From Rheinheimera sp. (lineage in GTDB: Bacteria; Pseudomonadota; Gammaproteobacteria; Enterobacterales; Alteromonadaceae), in contig NZ_JAUYGV010000001.1 of assembly GCF_030690345.1 (NCBI RefSeq), positions 434,001-498,000 of the forward strand: 64,000 nt of DNA. Reading direction: 5' to 3'. The position numbers were made by a program, and so were the translations under genes. Position 1 is the first letter of the stretch. Each line of letters starts with the position of its first letter. Of this stretch, positions 57,954 to 64,000 are shown in pieces. Below the pieces are notes generated by a model. It saw nothing but the letters and a program-made list of their open reading frames with translations. It made no database searches and was not told the origin of the DNA.

Positions 57954-58684
57954 CAAATGGTCTCCTGCAGCGCATTAACCAGAATATGCAGCTGCGGCCA
58001 GTGGCGGAAAACTAACTGCACTAAACGTTGATCAGACTGGATACGGTTCGCTGCCTGTACCACAGACAACACACATACTTTCGGCTTAGATTGGTAATAA
58101 CTGCCCCAGTTAACCGCCTTATCGCCAAGGCATTCTGCCGATGCATCGGCAACATCGCTCAGCTCAATGCCGTGACGGGTCAACAAGCGTTTCAGATCTG
58201 TTGTCGCCGCAAATACCAATTGCTTAATATTCAGCTGATGCAGTGCCTGCACCAACAATACAAACAACTGCATGAGTGCCGGACGGTTTTGCGCATACAA
58301 ATGCCCGATCTCGGCAATATCTGCGCGATTGCTGACAATATTATGGTTATTCAGCACCAGCTCCGCCGGCGAAGACAGATATTGCTCAATAAACAGGCTG
58401 CCGCTGGCGGCAAAACGGATCCCCAAAGCAGCCTGCCAACGCCCTGACAAAGCAACCCCCAGCAAATACGGCATAAACTGCTGTACATCAGCCTGGTAGT
58501 GGCTGGCGAAACCTTCGGCAATAAATTGTTGTAGTGCCTGGCGAAGCTGATGCTGCGGTTCAATTAACTGCAGTACGCCATGTGTAATGTGGTCAGGCAA
58601 AAGGGTATCAAAGGCAGGGGCACTGCTTAATCCGGCCATTCCGGCACTGGTAAACGATTCGGCACTACGCATCAGACTGATCAT
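57953..58684 (-). CDS. Thermostable-hemolysin-family protein
   Basis: A 243-residue soluble protein of the family named after the Vibrio delta-type thermostable hemolysin. The region VQQFMPYLLGVALSGRWQAALGIRFA, then FIEQYLSSPAE and EIGHLYAQNR, resembles a GNAT-like acyltransferase fold, so the name may reflect a side effect. No signal peptide. AGGAG precedes the ATG by 6 bases. First gene of the ten-gene unit; likely an acyl-transfer step (inference). Confidence 0.75.
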   Translation of the reverse strand: MISLMRSAESFTSAGMAGLSSAPAFDTLLPDHITHGVLQLIEPQHQLRQALQQFIAEGFASHYQADVQQFMPYLLGVALSGRWQAALGIRFAASGSLFIEQYLSSPAELVLNNHNIVSNRADIAEIGHLYAQNRPALMQLFVLLVQALHQLNIKQLVFAATTDLKRLLTRHGIELSDVADASAECLGDKAVNWGSYYQSKPKVCVLSVVQAANRIQSDQRLVQLVFRHWPQLHILVNALQETI

Positions 58685-58728
58685 AACGGACTCCTGTGTT
58701 ACCGTTACGATCAGTGTGCAATAGCAAG

Positions 58729-58745
58729 CTTAAAGTAATCTTAAG
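58729..58745. promoter_or_regulatory. PmrA/QseB-type direct repeat upstream of the ten-gene unit
   Basis: CTTAAA-GTAAT-CTTAAG on the plus strand, or CTTAAG-ATTAC-TTTAAG in the direction of the operon. Two CTTAA-type hexamers with a 5-base gap match the PmrA/QseB box. It lies 45 bases before the first start codon and upstream of a possible -10 (TATTGC), in the right place for class II activation. Confidence 0.6.
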
Positions 58746-58767
58746 ACCCGACGGAAACTAAGATGTG

Positions 58768-59823
58768 TTACGGAGCGATAGCAGGCCCTTTGCCATACAA
58801 CAAAGATTCTACTGCAGAAATACAGCCTTCGAGCCTGGTGTAATAGTCAGGTGCCGCTATGATCACGAAAGAATCAATATCAAAACCATATTGCCGATAC
58901 AGCTCCATCAACCCGGTAAAACTCAGTTCTCTGGTCGCCTGTTCACCCAACTCGCGCATACCATCCGCAACCCAGGGCACGGTGGGCTGCAGGGCAATAA
59001 CCAAATCGTACTTGCCGGGATCTATAAAACTCCCGACGCGGTTAGCTACCGCGCCTGAAAAGGCCTTACTGAAAAATGCGGTTACCACGGCATCAGTGTC
59101 AAAAAAACACACTTTGTTAGCACTTCGCAGGGCTTTTAAATCCTGCTCATACTGTAAATGCGCGATACGGTTAAAGTCTTCCGGCTCAAACAGATCACCA
59201 TTTCCGCCTACTACGTCTTGCTGATAATCGCGTCCCAACTCTTCTGACCAAGAGGTGCAATACACTTTGGCTAACTTGCGGGTTAAGGTGGTTTTGCCGC
59301 AGGACTCAGGCCCGGTAATTAACACCTTACGGGCAAAAAAAGGCCTGGCAGACCCGGCAATATAGTCCCAGTGTAAATACGGGTGATTACGGATTTCGGT
59401 GCCGCTGATAGGCCACTGGGTGCGCTGTGGGTCCAGCACTGTGTAGTCAATACCAGGAAAGTGCCGGCTGTGGCCGTCGCGATAACTCTCCTCACCGCCA
59501 AAGATAACGGCAAAAGGTTCAGATACAGTGCGTTTAAGCAAGGCGGCATAATCAGCCCAACCTTGCGGGAAGGGTGCCATTGCATCTTCGTTTTGCAGCA
59601 GCACCTCAATGCCCAGCCCCTGTAACTCCTGCGACAACCAACGCTGACGCAGCACACCGCTGATATAACCGATACCGGCGTTCCGGCACAGCTCACCATC
59701 TTCCGCAGTGCGCTCACTGACTACTACATACAGCTTGTCGCACAACGCATGCGCGCGCAGTATCGCCGTAATATGACCGCGATGCGGTGGTAAAAACTTG
59801 CCCGGAAATACCCCTGTTTTCAT
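58768..59823 (-). CDS. nadR: NadR-like NMN adenylyltransferase / ribosylnicotinamide kinase
   Basis: A 351-residue bifunctional NAD-salvage enzyme. N-terminal adenylyltransferase with GKFLPPHRGHITAI (HxGH-like) and ISGTEIRNHP, then a kinase with Walker A GPESCGKTTLTRKL. The N-terminal HTH of enterobacterial NadR is missing, so it should not act as the NAD repressor. Monocistronic; it ends 84 bases upstream of the ten-gene unit, so some read-through is possible. Confidence 0.92.
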   Translation of the reverse strand: MKTGVFPGKFLPPHRGHITAILRAHALCDKLYVVVSERTAEDGELCRNAGIGYISGVLRQRWLSQELQGLGIEVLLQNEDAMAPFPQGWADYAALLKRTVSEPFAVIFGGEESYRDGHSRHFPGIDYTVLDPQRTQWPISGTEIRNHPYLHWDYIAGSARPFFARKVLITGPESCGKTTLTRKLAKVYCTSWSEELGRDYQQDVVGGNGDLFEPEDFNRIAHLQYEQDLKALRSANKVCFFDTDAVVTAFFSKAFSGAVANRVGSFIDPGKYDLVIALQPTVPWVADGMRELGEQATRELSFTGLMELYRQYGFDIDSFVIIAAPDYYTRLEGCISAVESLLYGKGPAIAP

Positions 59824-59910
59824 GCGTCTGATCCACTATAAAATGCTGGCAATACATTACACGTCTTTTAACAGAAACACCAAAACACCCTGGCCGACGC
59901 GCATTGCCAT

Positions 59911-59939
59911 AAAAAAACCCGCCGAGTAAGCGGGTTTTT
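59911..59939. terminator. Bidirectional terminator after sucD
   Basis: AAAAAAACCCGC-CGAGTAA-GCGGGTTTTT. Ends sucCD transcription and insulates nadR. Confidence 0.85.
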
Positions 59940-59961
59940 CAGAATTTAAATCAGCAGCTTA

Positions 59962-60834
59962 TTACCAGCCAGTGATTTCTTTCAGCGCTTTACCGATATC
60001 GGCTAAGCTCTTCACGGTTTTAACACCGGCATCTTCCAGTGCAGCGAATTTTTCATCCGCAGTACCTTTACCACCAGAGATGATAGCGCCGGCGTGGCCC
60101 ATACGCTTACCCGCTGGTGCAGTAACACCGGCAATGTAAGATACGACAGGCTTAGTCACGTGTTGCTTGATATAAGCGGCCGCTTCTTCTTCTGCTGAAC
60201 CACCAATTTCACCGATCATAACGATGGCTTCAGTTTGTGGATCGTCCTGGAATAATTTCAGGATATCGATAAAGTTAGAACCCGGAATTGGGTCACCACC
60301 GATACCAACACAGGTAGACTGGCCGAAACCGTAATCAGTAGTTTGTTTTACCGCTTCATAGGTCAGGGTGCCTGAACGTGAAACGATACCGACTTTACCC
60401 GGCTTATGAATGTGGCCCGGCATGATACCAATTTTACATTCACCCGGCGTGATTACGCCCGGGCAGTTAGGACCAATTAAGATTACGCCTAATTCGTCAC
60501 ATTTTACTTTAGCGTCCAGCATGTCCAGCGTAGGAATGCCTTCAGTGATACAAACAATCAGCTTAATGCCGCCGTTTGCCGCTTCTAAAATAGAATCTTT
60601 ACAGAACGGTGCCGGTACATAGATAACAGACGCTGTCGCGCCGGTAGCATCTACCGCTTCTTGTACAGTGTTAAACACCGGTAAACCCAGGTGCGTTTGA
60701 CCGCCTTTACCCGGCGTTACACCGCCAACCATTTTAGTGCCGTAAGCAATGGCTTGCTCAGAGTGGAAAGTACCCTGTGCACCGGTAAAACCCTGACAAA
60801 TTACTTTGGTATCTTTATTAATTAAAACGCTCAT
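59962..60834 (-). CDS. sucD: Succinyl-CoA synthetase alpha subunit
   Basis: TCA-cycle substrate-level phosphorylation. CoA-binding [23 protein letters not shown] and the phosphohistidine in [17 protein letters not shown] are visible. 290 residues. Starts 10 bases after sucC. Confidence 0.97.
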   Translation of the reverse strand: MSVLINKDTKVICQGFTGAQGTFHSEQAIAYGTKMVGGVTPGKGGQTHLGLPVFNTVQEAVDATGATASVIYVPAPFCKDSILEAANGGIKLIVCITEGIPTLDMLDAKVKCDELGVILIGPNCPGVITPGECKIGIMPGHIHKPGKVGIVSRSGTLTYEAVKQTTDYGFGQSTCVGIGGDPIPGSNFIDILKLFQDDPQTEAIVMIGEIGGSAEEEAAAYIKQHVTKPVVSYIAGVTAPAGKRMGHAGAIISGGKGTADEKFAALEDAGVKTVKSLADIGKALKEITGW

Positions 60835-60844
60835 TGCCTACCCC

Positions 60845-62011
60845 TTATGCCTTAGCCGCTGCTGCAACAACTTGTTTGGCTGCGCCAGTCAGGTCTGTGT
60901 CAGCGATAATGTTCAGGCCACTTTCTTGCAGCACTTTAGCACCCAGTTCTGCATTATTACCTTGCAGACGCACAACAACCGGTACTTTAACGCCAACTTC
61001 TTTCACTGCGCCGATAACACCTTCAGCAATCATGTCACAACGCACGATACCGCCGAAAATGTTGATGAAAACGGCTTTAACCGCAGTGTCAGACAGGATA
61101 ATTTTGAATGCTTCAACTACGCGCTCTTTGGTTGCGCCGCCGCCAACGTCGAGGAAGTTAGCCGGTTGGCCACCGTGCAGTTTAACGATGTCCATAGTAC
61201 CCATTGCCAGGCCCGCACCGTTAACCATACAGCCGATGTCGCCACCTAAGGCTACATAGTTCAGCTCCCATGAGGCAGCGTGTGCTTCACGTGGATCTTC
61301 CTGTGATGGATCCTGCATTTCTTTTAATTCAGGGTGACGGTACAACGCATTGCCGTCGATAACCAGTTTGGCATCTAAACAGTGCAGATCACCGGCCGGC
61401 GTAATAACCAGCGGGTTTACTTCTAACAGTGCCAGGTCTTTTTCCTGGAACAATTTCGCCAGACCCATGAAAATTTTCACGAATTGGTTAATTTGCTTGC
61501 CTTCCAGCCCCAGTTTAAAGGCCAGATCGCGGCCCTGGTATGGCTGAGCGCCAACCAACGGGTCGATAGCGGCTTTCAGAATTTTTTCCGGTGTTTCGTG
61601 GGCTACGGTTTCAATTTCCACGCCACCTTCAGTAGAGGCCATAAACACGATACGACGTGAAGAGCGATCTACCACTGCACCTAAATACAGCTCTTTAGCG
61701 ATGTCAGTACAAGGTTCAACCAGGATACGGCTTACCGGCTGACCTTTTTCGTCAGTTTGGTAAGTTACCAGGTTCTTGCCAAGCCATTTTTCTGCGAAAG
61801 CTTTGATGTCTTCTTTGCTCTTAACCAGCTTCACACCGCCCGCTTTACCGCGACCACCAGCGTGAACCTGCGCCTTGACAACAAACATATCGCCGCCGAT
61901 TTTATCTGCAGCTGCTACCGCTTCTTCAACTGTAGCTGCGGCGATGCCTTTAGATACAGGCAAACCATATTGGGCAAACAGTTGCTTACCCTGATACTCG
62001 TGCAAATTCAT
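60845..62011 (-). CDS. sucC: Succinyl-CoA synthetase beta subunit
   Basis: ATP-grasp subunit that binds succinate and nucleotide. [22 protein letters not shown] is the universal N-terminus, placing the start at 62011 although the frame opens 16 codons upstream. [17 protein letters not shown] and [13 protein letters not shown] match the family. 388 residues. A strong hairpin separates it from sucB. Confidence 0.97.
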   Translation of the reverse strand: MNLHEYQGKQLFAQYGLPVSKGIAAATVEEAVAAADKIGGDMFVVKAQVHAGGRGKAGGVKLVKSKEDIKAFAEKWLGKNLVTYQTDEKGQPVSRILVEPCTDIAKELYLGAVVDRSSRRIVFMASTEGGVEIETVAHETPEKILKAAIDPLVGAQPYQGRDLAFKLGLEGKQINQFVKIFMGLAKLFQEKDLALLEVNPLVITPAGDLHCLDAKLVIDGNALYRHPELKEMQDPSQEDPREAHAASWELNYVALGGDIGCMVNGAGLAMGTMDIVKLHGGQPANFLDVGGGATKERVVEAFKIILSDTAVKAVFINIFGGIVRCDMIAEGVIGAVKEVGVKVPVVVRLQGNNAELGAKVLQESGLNIIADTDLTGAAKQVVAAAAKA

Positions 62012-62101
62012 GGCTATTTTCCGTTCATTTGAATATGGAGGCTGGCCACTATGGTCCAACCTGACTTTGATCGGCGCGTATTATAATGCCAATCGGTTTG
62101 A

Positions 62102-62137
62102 TAAAAAATGCTGTTGTCACAAAACAACAGCATTTTT
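62102..62137 (-). terminator. Terminator between sucB and sucC
   Basis: AAATGCTGTTGT (62106-62117), loop CACAAA, ACAACAGCATTT (62124-62135), T-rich in the minus direction. A 12-pair stem. It suggests that sucAB and sucCD are largely separate transcripts. Confidence 0.75.
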
Positions 62138-62156
62138 AGTTATTTTCTCTGAATAA

Positions 62157-63356
62157 TTAAATATCCAGCAAAATACGGGTTGGGTCTTCCAGCAACTCTT
62201 TAATGGTTACCAGGAAGCCGACTGACTCTTTACCGTCGATAATACGGTGATCGTAAGACAGTGCCAGATACATCATTGGCAGAATTTCCATCTTGCCATC
62301 CACTACCATGACGCGATCCTGGATTTTATGCATACCCAAAATGGCGGACTGTGGCGGGTTGATAATTGGCGTAGACATTAACGAGCCGAACACACCACCG
62401 TTAGTGATGGTGAAGTTACCACCGGTTAAATCGTCCATCGACAACTTACCGTCACGGCCTTTTAAGGCTAAATCTTTAATGGCTTTTTCAATCTCAGCCA
62501 GGTTCATTTTGTCGCAATCACGCAGTACCGGCGTTACCAGGCCACGTGGTGTAGACACCGCAATGCTGATATCGAAGTAGTTGTGGTAAACGATATCGTC
62601 GCCATCAATAGCAGCGTTTACTTCAGGGAAGCGTTTCAGCGCTTCAGTTACCGCTTTAACATAGAACGACATAAAGCCTAAACGGATACCGTGACGCTTT
62701 TCAAACACGTCCTGGTATTGCTTACGCAGGTCCATAATCGGCTTCATGTTCACTTCGTTGAAGGTGGTTAACATAGCCGTGGAGTTTTTCGCTTCTAACA
62801 GACGGTTAGCGATGGTTTTGCGTAAACGTGTCATAGGCACACGTTTCTGGCTACGATCACCGGCTACAGCTGCAGGAGCTGATGCCGCAGCCGCCGCTTT
62901 AGCAGGCGCACCGGCAACAAACTTCTCTACGTCTTCTTTGGTAACACGGCCATTTTTGCCAGTGCCTTTAATTTTGCCGGCGTCTAAGCCTTTCTCGGCA
63001 ATCATGCGGCGCACAGACGGGCTTAAGGCATCGTCGTTGCTGTCGTCTGAGGCAACTGGTGCAGCTTCAGCTTTAGCATCATCTTTTTTGGCCGGGGCGT
63101 CGTCTTTTTTCGCCGCCGGTGCACCACCGGCTTCCATTTTGCCGATCACTTCTTCAGCCGTTACGGTCGCACCGGTGTCATGAATGATTTCACCCATTAC
63201 GCCGTCGGCCTGGGCAACAACTTCAAGTACTACTTTGTCAGTTTCAATATCAACTAATACCTGGTCGCGTGTTACGGCTTCGCCTGCTTTAACGTGCCAG
63301 GTGGCGATGGTTGCATCTGCAACGGATTCTGGCAGTACGGGTACTTTAATTTCCAC
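62157..63356 (-). CDS. sucB: 2-oxoglutarate dehydrogenase E2 (dihydrolipoyl succinyltransferase)
   Basis: Core of the 2-oxoglutarate dehydrogenase complex. One lipoyl domain (Lys in [10 protein letters not shown], about 44), an Ala/Lys-rich linker, a peripheral-subunit-binding domain ([14 protein letters not shown]) and the catalytic domain with [15 protein letters not shown]. 399 residues. The start is GTG at 63356 with AGGTG 5 bases before. It follows sucA after a GC-rich hairpin. Confidence 0.96.
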   Translation of the reverse strand: MEIKVPVLPESVADATIATWHVKAGEAVTRDQVLVDIETDKVVLEVVAQADGVMGEIIHDTGATVTAEEVIGKMEAGGAPAAKKDDAPAKKDDAKAEAAPVASDDSNDDALSPSVRRMIAEKGLDAGKIKGTGKNGRVTKEDVEKFVAGAPAKAAAAASAPAAVAGDRSQKRVPMTRLRKTIANRLLEAKNSTAMLTTFNEVNMKPIMDLRKQYQDVFEKRHGIRLGFMSFYVKAVTEALKRFPEVNAAIDGDDIVYHNYFDISIAVSTPRGLVTPVLRDCDKMNLAEIEKAIKDLALKGRDGKLSMDDLTGGNFTITNGGVFGSLMSTPIINPPQSAILGMHKIQDRVMVVDGKMEILPMMYLALSYDHRIIDGKESVGFLVTIKELLEDPTRILLDI

Positions 63357-63393
63357 TTTTTCACCTTTTACCGGTTGGTCTTATTTCGTTCAA

Positions 63394-63414
63394 CCGGCCC
63401 GCAGCGCGGGCCGG
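63394..63414. other. GC-rich hairpin between sucA and sucB
   Basis: CCGGCCCGC-AGC-GCGGGCCGG, a perfect 9-pair stem with a 3-base loop in the 66-base gap. No T tract. Possibly an mRNA stabiliser or differential-expression element. Confidence 0.6.
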
Positions 63415-63422
63415 ACAAGTCA

Positions 63423-64000
63423 TTATTTAATGCTCAGCGCGTCGTTAACCAAAGCCTGTTGCTGCTTGTTATGCACCGACAGATAACCCACTGCCGGCGA
63501 TGACGAAGCGTCACGACCTGAGTAAGTCAGATAGCCTGCTTTAGGAATAGCTGCACGGAAATGGTGCTGGCTGCAATACCAGGCTCCCTGGTTTTGCGGC
63601 TCTTCCTGACACCAGACAAAGTCTGTAACGTGCTGGTACTGGCTTAACACTTCGGCCATTTCTTCGTGCGGGAACGGGTACAACTGCTCAACACGCACTA
63701 TAGCCACGTCTTTTTGCTCGCGCTTACGCCGCTCTTCCAGCAGTTCGTAGTACACCTTACCGCTACAGAACACCACACGCTTAACATCTTTTGGCTTAAG
63801 ATCGTCTATCTCACCAATCACGTTGTGGAACTTGCCGTCTGCCAGCTCTTCCAGCGTAGAGGTTGCCAGCGGGTGGCGCAGTAACGATTTAGGCGACATC
63901 ACGATCAGCGGACGACGCATTGGCCGTACCATCTGACGGCGCAACATATTAAACACCTGCGCTGGTGTAGTCGGGATACAGACCTGCATATTGTGATCAG
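63423..64000 (-). CDS. sucA: 2-oxoglutarate dehydrogenase E1, C-terminal part
   Basis: The 192 codons present are the C-terminal end of SucA: PTTPAQVFNMLRRQMVRPMRRPL, CSGKVYYELLEERRK and EEPQNQGAWYCSQHHF match the family. The gene continues past the window edge, and the internal ATG at 63989 is not the start. Thiamine-diphosphate enzyme that decarboxylates 2-oxoglutarate. Confidence 0.96.
   Translation of the reverse strand, partial: DHNMQVCIPTTPAQVFNMLRRQMVRPMRRPLIVMSPKSLLRHPLATSTLEELADGKFHNVIGEIDDLKPKDVKRVVFCSGKVYYELLEERRKREQKDVAIVRVEQLYPFPHEEMAEVLSQYQHVTDFVWCQEEPQNQGAWYCSQHHFRAAIPKAGYLTYSGRDASSSPAVGYLSVHNKQQQALVNDALSIK

Noticed and set aside
1..64000. CRISPR arrays, tRNA genes, rRNA genes, IS elements
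   Set aside because: No regularly spaced repeats, cloverleaf, rRNA-like sequence or transposase was seen; only short palindromic repeats are present.

Overview
The window looks like chromosomal DNA of an aerobic, propionate- and acetate-using gammaproteobacterium. Several gene orders point to the Alteromonadales/Chromatiaceae side, with Rheinheimera/Alishewanella-like bacteria my best guess: holB-pilZ-tatD, plsX-fabH-fabD-fabG-acpP-fabF, prpB-prpC-acnD-prpF under a GntR regulator, CrbS/CrbR next to acs, and EarP next to an arginine-type EF-P. The genus is inference from memory of gene order, not a search. There are no rRNA or tRNA genes, CRISPR arrays or insertion sequences.

Layout. 1-935: 3' part of an integron integrase, its cassette side outside the window. 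961-7990: methylcitrate (propionate) operon read leftwards, with a GntR repressor, palindromic operators and a 437-base nest of repeats between prpC and acnD. 7991-8432: no gene, but two stem-loops and a terminator on the plus strand that suggest a small RNA. 8433-19136: conserved fatty-acid/cell-envelope block read leftwards (yceD-rpmF-plsX-fabHDG-acpP-fabF-pabC-mltG-tmk-holB-pilZ-tatD). 19266-25284: maf, a second copy of the repeat family, a HAD phosphatase, rluC and rne. 25375-38460: acetate module with a DcaP-like porin, acs, CrbR, the hybrid transporter-kinase CrbS, a two-subunit sodium/solute symporter, a DUF294 protein and a DEDDh exonuclease. 38510-43855: a DUF2845 protein, a maltose acetyltransferase-like protein, and a divergent pair made of a membrane-tethered winged-helix/beta-propeller regulator and a membrane protein fused to a spermidine-synthase-like domain; this pair looks more AT-rich than its surroundings. 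43967-48463: seven leftward genes ending in earP-efp. 48605-50523: a DUF3185 protein and glnS. 50637-58684: ten leftward genes that overlap or nearly touch. 58768-64000: nadR, sucD, sucC, sucB and the end of sucA.

The most interesting region is the ten-gene unit at 50637-58684. It joins a thermostable-hemolysin-family protein, an AMP-dependent acyl ligase, a haem-oxygenase-like diiron protein, a short-chain dehydrogenase and a periplasmic TPR protein to an OmpR-type two-component system, a cupredoxin, an FTR1-like permease lacking its canonical motif, and an outer-membrane barrel. A PmrA/QseB-type direct repeat lies 45 bases upstream of the first start codon. This looks like a metal-linked, self-regulated pathway for an acyl-derived product; product and function are not known from the sequence.
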